The position numbers were made by a program, and so were the translations under genes. This document shows positions 43,282 through 52,116 of a DNA stretch of 64,000 bases, piece after piece. This DNA comes from a virus, in IMG/VR virus record IMGVR_UViG_3300032236_002285, positions 412,237 through 476,236 of that record; one strand, written 5' to 3'. Below the pieces are notes generated by a model. The model saw only the letters and a program-made list of their open reading frames with translations, was not told the origin of the DNA and made no database searches. The number at the start of each line of letters is the position of its first letter. Position 1 is the first letter of the stretch.

Positions 43282-43892
43282 ATACCTAATTCATTTAACT
43301 TTTTACCACGGTCTTCACTAATAATCTGACCAATGATATCAGAACCAAAACAATTTATCAACTCAGAACGCTTACTATAGATATCATTTTGTTTGAAAAA
43401 TGTTTCTAAATCAGGTTGATTTTTAGTGATGAAGTTAATCCATTCATCACCAGAGTTTATATCAACTGGACAATTCCAATCACATGCAATAGGATGTGAT
43501 TTATCAAAAATAGGATAACTATTCCTAACACTCATTTTGATATTCAAATGCCAGTTAGATTTTAACTCCAGTAACCGCTTATTATCAGTTATAATCTGCA
43601 TAAGAGTACGACCAATCGCAATAACTTTTATCTCACCTTTTGTAGTAAGTGTATTAAAATAATACTTTGTGGACCTACTTATCTCCCTGTTCATAAATTT
43701 TTCATTAGTAGATCTATGATAGTAGATTTTTGAAACCCATTTGTACTCTGGATCATAAAGAACACTAAGCTGGCCAGTATCACCTTGATACATTAAACTA
43801 TCAACTTTTGTTACCCATTGAATTTTACCATCAACTATTCTTGGGATAAGTTTAATGATATCACCATCTTCTAATTTATGAATTTTTATCAT
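43278..43892 (-). CDS. Tagged protein (end DRGKKLNELGI)
   Basis: 204 residues. DGDIIKLIPRIVDGKIQW is a small-barrel start; second half has SDIIGQIISEDRGKKLNELGI. ATGA junction with the following gene, 17-bp overlap with the preceding one. Confidence 0.75.
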   Translation of the reverse strand: MIKIHKLEDGDIIKLIPRIVDGKIQWVTKVDSLMYQGDTGQLSVLYDPEYKWVSKIYYHRSTNEKFMNREISRSTKYYFNTLTTKGEIKVIAIGRTLMQIITDNKRLLELKSNWHLNIKMSVRNSYPIFDKSHPIACDWNCPVDINSGDEWINFITKNQPDLETFFKQNDIYSKRSELINCFGSDIIGQIISEDRGKKLNELGI

Positions 43893-44244
43893 CTAATATC
43901 GTTTTTAATTTCATATCTCGAATAGCATCTTGGTTATTCATTTCATAAAGTCTTTTACGAATTGAACTAACCTTATCATTTATTTTATTGAGAATCTTAC
44001 TATGTTCAAAAATTTCTTCAATAAACTCTTTTGTCATTTCATTTGGTATTCTTACTTCCACATCTTCTTTATTAACCCAAACACTACAATACCAAATACA
44101 ATCTGGTTTAGATGAATCTTGATTATAAGTAAAAAACCTTAAACCAGGTAAATCAATAACAGAGTATTTACTTTTTGGCTCTAAATAAATTGATTGACCA
44201 ACAAATACTTTATCTAATATGTCTAATATTTCTAACTTAGTCAT
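43876..44244 (-). CDS. Tagged protein (end IRDMKLKTILDDKNS)
   Basis: 122 residues. Mixed alpha/beta (DKVFVGQSIYLEPKSKYSVI, WYCSVWVNKEDVEVRI), then NQDAIRDMKLKTILDDKNS with a short extension past the tag. Confidence 0.73.
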   Translation of the reverse strand: MTKLEILDILDKVFVGQSIYLEPKSKYSVIDLPGLRFFTYNQDSSKPDCIWYCSVWVNKEDVEVRIPNEMTKEFIEEIFEHSKILNKINDKVSSIRKRLYEMNNQDAIRDMKLKTILDDKNS

Positions 44245-44587
44245 TTCCTAAAACATTATTTAGTTTCTCATCTCTCTTTTTCTCAATTTTCAATAAATCT
44301 ATATCTTCTCTTGATAATTTTTCATATTGCTTGAACTCACGAATGTTTTTACAATAGATAATAAAATCCCATTCCCAATAATTTTCATCATCAATATCTT
44401 CCACAATATGCACACCTAACCACAAATGAGACTTTGTTCCATAACTTTCGTGTGACCAAAGAATAATATTAAACATTTGATCACGAATAAAATCAGTAAA
44501 ACTTCTAGCATTATCAAACTCCCAAAACATAGGTATATGGCTATATGATCCATTACCACCACCTATATTCATTGATACTTTTATCAT
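44237..44587 (-). CDS. Tagged protein (end KRDEKLNNVLGND)
   Basis: 116 residues. Beta-rich with many aromatics (MFNIILWSHESYGTKSHLWL; YWEWDFIIYCKNIREFKQYE); ends KIEKKRDEKLNNVLGND. Overlaps its neighbour by 8 bp. Confidence 0.73.
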   Translation of the reverse strand: MIKVSMNIGGGNGSYSHIPMFWEFDNARSFTDFIRDQMFNIILWSHESYGTKSHLWLGVHIVEDIDDENYWEWDFIIYCKNIREFKQYEKLSREDIDLLKIEKKRDEKLNNVLGND

Positions 44588-44603
44588 AACAAAACATTTA
44601 ATT

Positions 44604-44648
44604 TTAAATATCTAATATTATCTTTTCTCTACACTCTGGTATATTCAT
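44604..44648 (-). pseudogene. Tag-only 14-codon remnant
   Basis: ATG at 44648 overlaps the stop of the upstream gene (ATGA), and the frame reads MNIPECREKIILDI then stop: little more than a degenerate tag. Probably the ends of a deleted array gene, or a real tag micropeptide. Confidence 0.45.
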
Positions 44649-44986
44649 AATAATCTATCTAGTTTATACTGACGTTTCAATTGTTTCTCCCATTCTGGTG
44701 AAGGATACAAACCCAAAGGATTTCTATCAGACTGCATTTTATCCATCAAACTACCTTCTGCTTTAATCATAACTTTAACACTCCAGAAAGTTAAGTGTTG
44801 AGTATATTCAACTATTTCATAGTTATATATATCAGGTCCTAAACCAACCATCATACCAATTGGATACCACTTCTCTAAAATCTGTAATTGTAAATCTTTA
44901 GGAGTAGAATTAAAACGCAATAAGGCGGCCCTATCACGAGTGTGATAGTCCCACCATATTAACGATTTTTTACCAAATGTGCTCAT
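44645..44986 (-). CDS. Tagged protein (end KRQYKLDRLL)
   Basis: 113 residues. Basic/aromatic (KKSLIWWDYHTRDRAALLRF), beta-rich middle (IYNYEIVEYTQHLTFWSVKV) and EKQLKRQYKLDRLL. Stop/start share one base with the AAA ATPase gene upstream, so a partner role is possible. Confidence 0.73.
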   Translation of the reverse strand: MSTFGKKSLIWWDYHTRDRAALLRFNSTPKDLQLQILEKWYPIGMMVGLGPDIYNYEIVEYTQHLTFWSVKVMIKAEGSLMDKMQSDRNPLGLYPSPEWEKQLKRQYKLDRLL

Positions 44987-45672
44987 TAGCTCTTTACCAT
45001 ATATTTAGCCATATCCACCCAGTTATCAGGATAAGCGGCTTTCATTTTAATTACCATAATCAACATACGCATATTCAAGTTGACTTCATTTTTAACACTA
45101 GCTAAGAAATTCAAAGCCTCAAGTTTATCTTCTAATACATAGTCTGGTAAGATTGAACCTATAATAGAAGTCATACGGTCAATTTTATCATCTGGTGTCA
45201 TACTCAAATCTACGGTCAAACTTCTCGATAAGATAGCATCATTCATGCTTTCTTTAGATTTGTTAGAGATAAAGATTATACGACCAGTGAAGTCAAATTG
45301 TTGAGGGTACTCGTCATTTTTATTCATCTTAGCCATCCAAGTGATAGTTCTCTTCTCATAAGAATCTAACGCAGACTTCAAAATATTTAGTGCTACTTTA
45401 TCTTCTAAAACCGAATCACAATCGTCAAAGATAATCAATTTACCATTATTATCATAAAGTGCGTTGTATAAGCCACGAGCAGTTGAGTAACCTTTGAAGA
45501 AAACATAATCATCTTCAGTCATATCGGTGCTCTCAATAGTTTGATTAACTGAGTGTGTCTTACCTAAGCCACCTTCACCAGTAACAATTAGTGATGGCGT
45601 AACACCACCAATAACCATATGAGTTAAGTTATTAAGAAATTCAAATCTTTGATTTATTGTAAATGTAGACAT
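44986..45672 (-). CDS. AAA+ ATPase
   Basis: 228 residues. Walker A GEGGLGKT (about residues 27-34), Walker B LIIFDDCDS, arginine/sensor region GRIIFISNKSKESMNDAILSRS. Single compact AAA domain with no extra domain. Heads a unit of tagged proteins behind a consensus Bacteroidota promoter, so it is a candidate docking partner for the tag (inference). No array tag; ends MAKYMVKS. Confidence 0.85.
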   Translation of the reverse strand: MSTFTINQRFEFLNNLTHMVIGGVTPSLIVTGEGGLGKTHSVNQTIESTDMTEDDYVFFKGYSTARGLYNALYDNNGKLIIFDDCDSVLEDKVALNILKSALDSYEKRTITWMAKMNKNDEYPQQFDFTGRIIFISNKSKESMNDAILSRSLTVDLSMTPDDKIDRMTSIIGSILPDYVLEDKLEALNFLASVKNEVNLNMRMLIMVIKMKAAYPDNWVDMAKYMVKS

Positions 45673-45692
45673 AGTGGTTATTATTTGTTATA

Positions 45693-45723
45693 CAAAGATA
45701 AGGAATTTATACCAATAAACAAA
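45693..45723 (-). promoter_or_regulatory. Bacteroidota sigma promoter for AAA unit
   Basis: TTTG (45720-45723)-N19-TATCTTTG (45693-45700) on the minus strand. Confidence 0.8.
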
Positions 45724-45788
45724 AAAAATTGATTTTTAGAGATATGTATTTTTATATATACAAGTAATAAAAAAATAATTTTTTAACC

Positions 45789-47885
45789 ATGGCAGGTAGA
45801 TCAATTGAAGATATTTTGAGACAACAGGCGGCTCAACGTCAAGCTCAAATTCAACAACAACAAGCTCAAGAAAGAGCTCTTCATGAACAAAGAGAAAGAG
45901 CAAGACAAGACTATTTACAAAGAATGAGAATGTTTGAAAAGCTTTCTAATACAAATCCAGCGGCAGCAGCATCTGCGGCAGCAGGTGGTCACACGACACC
46001 AATAATTAACGGTCATACTGAAATCATTTTATTCAGTACAACAGACTCATCTAACTGGCATTATGTAATACTAGATTTTCAACATGATACTATCAGTGAT
46101 TCTAAAGACACTGGAATTTCAAATTCACTAAATATAAATCACTATTATGTTATTGATAACACAGGTTATGTTGTAAAAATCAGTGATAACTATTTGTGTA
46201 TAAATGATAGCACTCATATAGTTAAAACTATTACTGGTTCATATGGTGTTCATGCTAAGAGTGATTTAGTTATCTTCTATGATGAGACTGCTGGTGAAAT
46301 TAATTACTTTGATGGTAAGGTTTTCTCTACATTTACTGGTGCTCCTGTTTCACCAAACTCATATAATTTAACAAGAGGTGGATATTTAATCATTGAATAT
46401 AGAAATTCAGATAATGGTGATATTACAATTTATAACTGGACACCTACTGATGGTTTAACATCTATTTATACGGATGTTTATTGGGGATTCACTGGTGAAT
46501 ACAATGGTATTGATGTAGACCCATCAGTTCCATTTTTCTGTGTTGAGATTAACCCAGGTGGTCATTGGAAAAAAATTAAAATTATAGGTGAACAAGGTGA
46601 TGCTAGATCTATACTTGATGTTGATGCTCTTAGTGGTGGTACAATGGCAAGTGGATATATTCAGTTTTATGGTGATAGTAAAGTAGAATGGCAGTTTAAT
46701 GCTTTTGGTGGTTCTGTAAGATATATTGGTAACTATGACTATAATACAGATACTTGGAAAACAACAAGACACAATACAACAGCTAACTATGTTAACCAAG
46801 AAAATGTTTTTCAATATTCTCCAATAGGAACACAATTTACATCTCCATCAAATGGTAAAGTAAACTTATTTCATGATGGTGCTAGTGGTAGCCAATATAA
46901 TATTGACCTATATAGACACTTAGATGTAATTTGGACAATTGATGGTGGCAACTACCTTACTTATTCAGTTAACAATACAACAACTTGGTCAAAAGGCGTT
47001 GACTTAAACGATGCTAGTCGTGATTATGGTAACAATACTTTGTATTGTGGTAAATCAATGTTCTTCCCTATGTGGTTGAACAATAGCTACCTTTCTTTAT
47101 TATGTTTAACATCTACACAATCTGTAGTTATACAAGCTGGTTCAACTACAGGATTAACCGGTAGTCAAGGTTATGGTCATATTCCAGGATGGTATAATGG
47201 CCAAAGATATGCTACATTTAGAGTAGGTGATTATTTTGGTATTTGGTTAGCTTATGCTACTAGTGATGTTTATAAAATTTATGATTATACAGGTAATAAA
47301 GTTGTATCATTAACAATGAGTGTTGGTACTTACCTAAACTATAGAGGTAATATAGCTGTTATAACAACACCAACTACTGATTATCTTTTTGCTGAAAGTA
47401 CATTAGGTGCTTCACCTTCTTACGCTACTTATTCAAATTTAGGTTGGAACGCTATAGGACAATCACCTGATTACTCTAGCACAGAAGATGCGTCACTTAT
47501 AATTAATTCTAATTTATCAACTGGTCAATTTAGAATATTCAAAAATCCAGGAGCTATTGATGGTACGGTGCCTTCTGGAAAGATATCTTACGCATTTGCT
47601 AGTACTACATATGTTGGATTTGTGGATGATAGTAGTGGTAGTGTTGTTGTTTATTTATATGACTCAGATGCTAATCTTTTACAAACAGCTGATCTTGGTG
47701 TATCATCTATCAATAACTGGTTTATAGTAGAAGATAGAATAAATCTTGAAAAAGATAATGGTTCTACAAAAACATTCTGGTATGTTTCTCCAACTAAGGT
47801 AGATACTAAAGTAATAAAAAATGTATCATCATATGATGTTTACTATGACAATTACAACTGGTGGGCTCAACAATCTTGGTGCTAA
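45789..47885 (+). CDS. Tail fibre-like protein with coiled-coil attachment
   Basis: 698 residues. N-terminal Gln/Arg-rich coiled coil (ILRQQAAQRQAQIQQQQAQ; QRMRMFEKL), Ala/Gly hinge (AAAASAAAGGH), then ~600 residues of beta-strands rich in Asn/Gly/Tyr/Thr, repeating short strand-turn units (for example GDSKVEWQFNAFGG; TWKTTRHNTTANYVNQ), as in beta-propeller or fibre shafts. Likely receptor-binding or accessory fibre. Strong late-type TATATATA upstream and terminator downstream. Confidence 0.75.
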   Translation: MAGRSIEDILRQQAAQRQAQIQQQQAQERALHEQRERARQDYLQRMRMFEKLSNTNPAAAASAAAGGHTTPIINGHTEIILFSTTDSSNWHYVILDFQHDTISDSKDTGISNSLNINHYYVIDNTGYVVKISDNYLCINDSTHIVKTITGSYGVHAKSDLVIFYDETAGEINYFDGKVFSTFTGAPVSPNSYNLTRGGYLIIEYRNSDNGDITIYNWTPTDGLTSIYTDVYWGFTGEYNGIDVDPSVPFFCVEINPGGHWKKIKIIGEQGDARSILDVDALSGGTMASGYIQFYGDSKVEWQFNAFGGSVRYIGNYDYNTDTWKTTRHNTTANYVNQENVFQYSPIGTQFTSPSNGKVNLFHDGASGSQYNIDLYRHLDVIWTIDGGNYLTYSVNNTTTWSKGVDLNDASRDYGNNTLYCGKSMFFPMWLNNSYLSLLCLTSTQSVVIQAGSTTGLTGSQGYGHIPGWYNGQRYATFRVGDYFGIWLAYATSDVYKIYDYTGNKVVSLTMSVGTYLNYRGNIAVITTPTTDYLFAESTLGASPSYATYSNLGWNAIGQSPDYSSTEDASLIINSNLSTGQFRIFKNPGAIDGTVPSGKISYAFASTTYVGFVDDSSGSVVVYLYDSDANLLQTADLGVSSINNWFIVEDRINLEKDNGSTKTFWYVSPTKVDTKVIKNVSSYDVYYDNYNWWAQQSWC

Positions 47886-47894
47886 TAAAACTAA

Positions 47895-47920
47895 AAACCC
47901 TCTCAAATCGAGAGGGTTTT
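47895..47920. terminator. Bidirectional terminator
   Basis: AAACCCTCTC/GAGAGGGTTT with loop AAATC, T-run in the plus direction and A-run before it. Confidence 0.9.
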
Positions 47921-47921
47921 T

Positions 47922-48194
47922 TTATTTTAAAATATTATCAATCTTTTTATCACGTTCTTCTTCTAAATATTCATAAACCCAACCTGGGCAGTTTCCTTCT
48001 TCTTCACCTCTGAATGTATCTTCATTGATATCACATCCAGCAATATGGTCTTCATAACCATCTTCATGAGAAAACTTACAAGTATAACAATGCTTTGTTG
48101 CTTTATTAAAACAACACACTGGCTCATGTTTAGCCATCAAATCAGCATTTATATCTGTATGTGAACAATGGTCACACTTCCAAACTTGTTTCAT
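47922..48194 (-). CDS. Tagged zinc protein (end ERDKKIDNILK)
   Basis: 90 residues. CDHC, CCFNKATKHCYTCKFS and CDINED give at least two zinc sites; LEEERDKKIDNILK ends it. Stop/start overlap with the transglycosylase upstream. Confidence 0.77.
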   Translation of the reverse strand: MKQVWKCDHCSHTDINADLMAKHEPVCCFNKATKHCYTCKFSHEDGYEDHIAGCDINEDTFRGEEEGNCPGWVYEYLEEERDKKIDNILK

Positions 48195-48742
48195 TAAAAA
48201 TCAGGTCTAACCCATTTAGTTTTATAATTCTTGTTATTAACGGCATAAGCCGCATAATCATTGACTTGAGGATAACCAGTATTGTAATAACCTAAAGTCA
48301 AGTCCCATCGACCATATATGCCATATATCTTTCTTAACATCTTACAACTAACATCAACATTTAACTCTAAATTAGTTCTTAATTCTTTGGCACTAACATG
48401 ATGTCCAGCGTGAGCATGTGCAAACTTGGTTATAATTTGCATTGGGCCTTGAGCACCACCATCAGATGTTAAATAAGGATCATAATCCCAATCAAAAGGA
48501 CCACAATACCTTGTTTCAAGCCAAGCAACATTATACAAGATATGTTTTGGTATTGAATATTGCTTTGACTTACGTTCAATTAAGTTATACATTTGTAAGC
48601 AAGCAGGTGAATTAGTAGAGTCACCTAACGAAATGATTTTCATTTCAAACTTAGACTTTTGAGTTTGTAACAAATAACCACAGGTCAGAACGGCACTAAT
48701 AACCAAAAGTGTAATCAGTATTAATGTGCTTTTAATCTTCAT
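48194..48742 (-). CDS. SLT-type lytic transglycosylase, membrane-anchored
   Basis: 182 residues. N-terminal hydrophobic segment (LILITLLVISAVLTCGYLL) then an SLT domain with catalytic Glu76 in AWLETRYCG, GAQGPMQI (96-103) and GYYNTGYPQV. Cleaves peptidoglycan; probable endolysin or tail lysozyme for release. No array tag. Paired with the membrane protein 48748 in an operon that looks like a lysis cassette. Confidence 0.85.
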   Translation of the reverse strand: MKIKSTLILITLLVISAVLTCGYLLQTQKSKFEMKIISLGDSTNSPACLQMYNLIERKSKQYSIPKHILYNVAWLETRYCGPFDWDYDPYLTSDGGAQGPMQIITKFAHAHAGHHVSAKELRTNLELNVDVSCKMLRKIYGIYGRWDLTLGYYNTGYPQVNDYAAYAVNNKNYKTKWVRPDF

Positions 48743-48747
48743 AGAAA

Positions 48748-49074
48748 TTATTTAGGTGTAACCGGAGTATGCTGACTCCAAATGTTTTTAGCATAAATAT
48801 CAAAAATAGCTCTACCTACACTATCATCAAGTAAAGTATAAGTACCATCATTTTTAGTGATAATCATAAAATCCGAGTTTTCATCAATTGCTAGTGTAAC
48901 CTCAGAACGTCTGATTGTAACGGGTTTGTGTTTAACTGAATAAGACTTTAAGTCTTTGTAGTAGTAGCCTAATGTAAAAAACATAGACATACCTAAAATA
49001 ACTAATGAATAATGTAAAATTACTTTTAAAATCTTGAGAGCCTTTTCTTTAATCTGTTGTAGTTGTTCCTTCAT
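48748..49074 (-). CDS. Small membrane protein of lysis cassette
   Basis: 108 residues. One membrane helix at ~17-38 (VILHYSLVILGMSMFFTLGY), then an exported ~65-residue beta-type domain (RRSEVTLAIDENSDFMIITK). Next to the transglycosylase, so possibly a holin, spanin or anchor; topology alone cannot tell. TACCTTTG box at 49102-49109. Confidence 0.7.
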   Translation of the reverse strand: MKEQLQQIKEKALKILKVILHYSLVILGMSMFFTLGYYYKDLKSYSVKHKPVTIRRSEVTLAIDENSDFMIITKNDGTYTLLDDSVGRAIFDIYAKNIWSQHTPVTPK

Positions 49075-49101
49075 AAAATTGTATTTAAATTGTTAATGTG
49101 A

Positions 49102-49109
49102 CAAAGGTA
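49102..49109 (-). promoter_or_regulatory. Bacteroidota-like -7 box before lysis genes
   Basis: TACCTTTG on the minus strand, 27 nt before ATG 49074; -33 box not clear. Confidence 0.35.
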
Positions 49110-49133
49110 ATACAAAAAATTCAAAAATAAAAG

Positions 49134-49355
49134 TCAGATAAGCAATTTAATCTTATTATCTCTTATAGTTTCTTTTGATAAAGGTTTCAATCTATCTTGA
49201 TCAGTACACTGATAACACCTGGTGCCTTGATGTTGATAATGTATCGTGAATGTATAAGAACAATCTTCACAATATACCTCACCACACATATCACATATCA
49301 TAATATCTGGTTCAACATTAGTTGTATAGCAAATATGACAATGTGGTTGAATCAT
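49134..49355 (-). CDS. Tagged RING-like zinc protein (end IRDNKIKLLI)
   Basis: 73 residues. CHIC, CDMCGEVYCEDC, then CYQC: four pairs in RING/LIM-like spacing. End SKETIRDNKIKLLI. Confidence 0.77.
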   Translation of the reverse strand: MIQPHCHICYTTNVEPDIMICDMCGEVYCEDCSYTFTIHYQHQGTRCYQCTDQDRLKPLSKETIRDNKIKLLI

Positions 49356-49639
49356 TTTAATATTTTACTTATTTTACTATCTCTTGAATCTCTTAACTTA
49401 TAAAATTCTTTATATTCTTTTTTAGCAACTGATATTATTTCTTTAGCTTGTGTTTTAGTTGGGTTATCTGTTCTTGTGTTAGGTAAACCATCTACAAAAT
49501 CCCAATAGATTTCATCATTTAAGTAAACAATAGCTTTTAGATATGAACCACCCCATTTTGAACTGGTGTAATAAACATAATCTACTCGCCAAACATCCTC
49601 ATTACTTTGAAAGTAAAAACTTGACTTAATATGTTCCAT
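49352..49639 (-). CDS. Tagged protein (end SRDSKISKILK)
   Basis: 95 residues. SH3-like strand pattern (DVWRVDYVYYTSSKWGGSYL; KAIVYLNDEIYWDF) and LRDSRDSKISKILK. Confidence 0.75.
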   Translation of the reverse strand: MEHIKSSFYFQSNEDVWRVDYVYYTSSKWGGSYLKAIVYLNDEIYWDFVDGLPNTRTDNPTKTQAKEIISVAKKEYKEFYKLRDSRDSKISKILK

Positions 49640-49964
49640 TTAATATAGTATTAATTTTTTTATCTCTTAGAAAAGAAGCATAAGCCGACTTAAACAACGA
49701 CTCATGCCTAATCATAGAAAGTATTTCATCTTCACCAACATTACCAGGTATAGAATGAATTAACTCATTTATATTTGAAATCTTTAACTTAACATCATTA
49801 TACTCAAATAAAACAGCATCAAATTCAAAAGTAATATGATTATATAAAAATGACATTTCTAACATCATCTTTATTTGATCAGGTGAAAACTTATCATTGA
49901 ACTTACCATCAATGATATCTTGAAAACTATCCTTTATAAACTGATTTGTGTCATTTAATTTCAT
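49626..49964 (-). CDS. Tagged acidic helical protein (end LRDKKINTILNGTY)
   Basis: 112 residues. FSPDQIKMMLEMSFLYNHIT and FEFDAVLFEYNDVKLKI; ends FLRDKKINTILNGTY. Overlaps the next gene by 14 bp. Confidence 0.73.
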   Translation of the reverse strand: MKLNDTNQFIKDSFQDIIDGKFNDKFSPDQIKMMLEMSFLYNHITFEFDAVLFEYNDVKLKISNINELIHSIPGNVGEDEILSMIRHESLFKSAYASFLRDKKINTILNGTY

Positions 49965-50500
49965 AATAGTGCTTTTAATTTAATTGTTCTTTGTAATTGA
50001 ATATCATGTGGATACTTCTTTGCTTCTTTCAATATTACTGAAGCAACCCACTCTTCTAATGTTACTGACTTACCTTTGATATCTAACATACCATCTTTAT
50101 AAGAATACCAGTAACCATAAGAATCATCTGATATCATATCTTTATGAATATCATTCATATAAACCGTTATCCAAGAATCACCAAAAATAAATCTTTGAGT
50201 AAATACCGTTTTATCCTTTCTTTTCAAAGATTTCATTGCCGTAACATTCAACTCTAGTGACCAATCATTAAACACCCGTTCAATATGCTTCAACATCACA
50301 GATGGTCTTTTACTAAGTATTAATGTCTTATCAACACGACCATCTACATAATGAACCACATGATATGAATCTTCATCCCACTTAGTTAAGTAATCACCTT
50401 CTACTGCACGACTAACCGTTTCAGTTGAAATTGTAGAAACTTCTTCAAGCCACTTGCGAAGCTGAATATCTCTTTGCGAATTATGTATTTGTAAATCCAT
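49961..50500 (-). CDS. Tagged protein (end LQRTIKLKALL)
   Basis: 179 residues. Mixed alpha/beta with basic patch (KSLKRKDKTVFTQRFIFGDS). DIQLQRTIKLKALL is a divergent tag; ATGA junctions. Confidence 0.72.
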   Translation of the reverse strand: MDLQIHNSQRDIQLRKWLEEVSTISTETVSRAVEGDYLTKWDEDSYHVVHYVDGRVDKTLILSKRPSVMLKHIERVFNDWSLELNVTAMKSLKRKDKTVFTQRFIFGDSWITVYMNDIHKDMISDDSYGYWYSYKDGMLDIKGKSVTLEEWVASVILKEAKKYPHDIQLQRTIKLKALL

Positions 50501-50889
50501 TATATTCCTATTTGTTCTAATTTTTTATTTCTTAACCACTCATTATATAATGATTCAAATGCTTCATCATCCCATTGAAAACCAAAGATATAAGTTGAAC
50601 CACCACACCATCTTGACCAAACATCATAAAATAAATTCCAAGATTTAAATAACTTTTCTAATGACTCAGCTTCTTCCCTTGTAGTGTATAATTGAAAACC
50701 TGACTCAGATAAGTACATCATTAAAACATCAATCTTATGTGAACGGTTGCTCCAGTTTTCTAAGTACCACTCACCTTTCAAGTCTTTAACTTGTTGCTTT
50801 ATCTCAGGTAAATGATGGTCACAATATCCCTTTGTAACAATATCAAATACCTCAAAAGGTTTTAGTTTCCTAATTATACGCCAACTCAT
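50500..50889 (-). CDS. Tagged protein (end LRNKKLEQIGI)
   Basis: 129 residues, Trp/Tyr-rich (FGFQWDDEAFESLYNEWLRN) and not recognised. Stop/start share one base with neighbours. Confidence 0.73.
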   Translation of the reverse strand: MSWRIIRKLKPFEVFDIVTKGYCDHHLPEIKQQVKDLKGEWYLENWSNRSHKIDVLMMYLSESGFQLYTTREEAESLEKLFKSWNLFYDVWSRWCGGSTYIFGFQWDDEAFESLYNEWLRNKKLEQIGI

Positions 50890-51158
50890 ATTCCTAACTT
50901 ATTTAGTTTTAAATCTCTTTCACCAGCCAAATCCACAAAACACTCAATTGGTACAAACTCTTCATGAAAGTAATAAGGACCTTTTAACTTAACACATATT
51001 CTATCCGGAAAATGAAAATCAACATCAGTTACTTTATATTTTTCACCTATGATTAAACGCTCATTATCATAATCACCACCTATATAACCAATAGAATAAG
51101 AATTTAACTTAACACAAGTTAAAATATCACCTATTTTGAAATCTTTATATGTTTTCAT
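50886..51158 (-). CDS. Tagged SH3-like protein (end ERDLKLNKLGI)
   Basis: 90 residues. KIGDILTCVKLNSYSIGYIG and GEKYKVTDVDFHFPDRICVK are beta-barrel strands, closing LAGERDLKLNKLGI. Its MKTYKDF start resembles the late-gene motif but it lies in the tag array. Confidence 0.75.
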   Translation of the reverse strand: MKTYKDFKIGDILTCVKLNSYSIGYIGGDYDNERLIIGEKYKVTDVDFHFPDRICVKLKGPYYFHEEFVPIECFVDLAGERDLKLNKLGI

Positions 51159-51544
51159 ATACCTAACTCACTTAATATTTTATCACGCTTAATCGCTTCA
51201 TCTGAATCAAAGTAAATATCACCACGAAGATAAAACTCCATCGTCTCAGTATAGTTTTGACCATGTTGTGATGAACGAAACTGAACCGTTAACCTCTTTG
51301 CTTTAGCAACCAAATCTGGACAATCCAATATCTTTGATTTTAACTGCTCACGAATATCCTTTTTAACCCAATTCATCAACTCATGTGTTAAACACGAACC
51401 GTTCATTGTACTGCGCTCAACTTCTTCATAAGCATCCTGATATCGTGTAGGTAATCTAAACTCTAAAGTATCAACCTGCCAAAACATCCACCAATACTTG
51501 CGGTAAACCGCATAACCCTTATTATGTTTTTTAATATAACCCAT
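51155..51544 (-). CDS. Tagged protein (end IKRDKILSELGI)
   Basis: 129 residues, basic; HKGYAVYRKYWWMFWQVDTL near the start. Ends SDEAIKRDKILSELGI. Overlaps 51531 by 14 bp. Confidence 0.73.
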   Translation of the reverse strand: MGYIKKHNKGYAVYRKYWWMFWQVDTLEFRLPTRYQDAYEEVERSTMNGSCLTHELMNWVKKDIREQLKSKILDCPDLVAKAKRLTVQFRSSQHGQNYTETMEFYLRGDIYFDSDEAIKRDKILSELGI

Positions 51545-52043
51545 CTAATATCTTATTTAAAACATTATCTCTTCTTAAAGCAACATAGTCAAAGTATTCA
51601 TCTACCAAGCGAACCGTATAAACAAAACACGGCTTACCTAAACTATTACCACCTTTACCTTTAGCAGCACCTAATCTATACAATTCATCATCAGATAATA
51701 AACAAAATGAATTAATTTGACTATCTGAACAAAGGCATTGAAAGTAAGGCATATCTATCTTCTTGGTATATAAATCATGAAATTCTTTAGTAGTTTTATA
51801 ACCAGGTATCACCTCATGTAAAGTTTCTTCAGTATAACCCTTACGAATCCACTCAATTGAATTACAAACCAATCCATTGTAATACCAATACTTATCATAA
51901 TCAGTAATAATCTGAGTTGATTTAAAAACAATTTTACCAAGATACTCTTGACCAGGTATAAGTATCTCACCCCAATGAGCCGCCATTGATTTCTTACACT
52001 TCAATGTCAAAGATTCTCCTAATTTTGTTTTTTCTAAGTTCAT
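51531..52043 (-). CDS. Tagged protein (end RRDNVLNKILDGLY)
   Basis: 170 residues with a barrel-like core (GEILIPGQEYLGKIVFKSTQ) and Cys-rich FQCLCSDSQINSFCLL. Ends VALRRDNVLNKILDGLY. Confidence 0.74.
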   Translation of the reverse strand: MNLEKTKLGESLTLKCKKSMAAHWGEILIPGQEYLGKIVFKSTQIITDYDKYWYYNGLVCNSIEWIRKGYTEETLHEVIPGYKTTKEFHDLYTKKIDMPYFQCLCSDSQINSFCLLSDDELYRLGAAKGKGGNSLGKPCFVYTVRLVDEYFDYVALRRDNVLNKILDGLY

Positions 52044-52116
52044 TTCTCAAAGTTTTAATTGTTTGCCTCATAGCACGAGCAAACGTTTCATCAGCTAATC
52101 CATTCATCCAACTCAT
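51994..52116 (-). CDS. Tagged micro-gene, 40 residues (end LRKNKIRRIFDIEV)
   Basis: ATG at 52116 overlaps the stop of the ACP-like gene (ATGA). Reads MSWMNGLADETFARAMRQTI then KTLRNELRKNKIRRIFDIEV, an IFDI tag variant as at 22096. It overlaps the next gene by 50 bp, which is unusual; a real gene or a shifted remnant. Confidence 0.5.
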   Translation of the reverse strand: MSWMNGLADETFARAMRQTIKTLRNELRKNKIRRIFDIEV

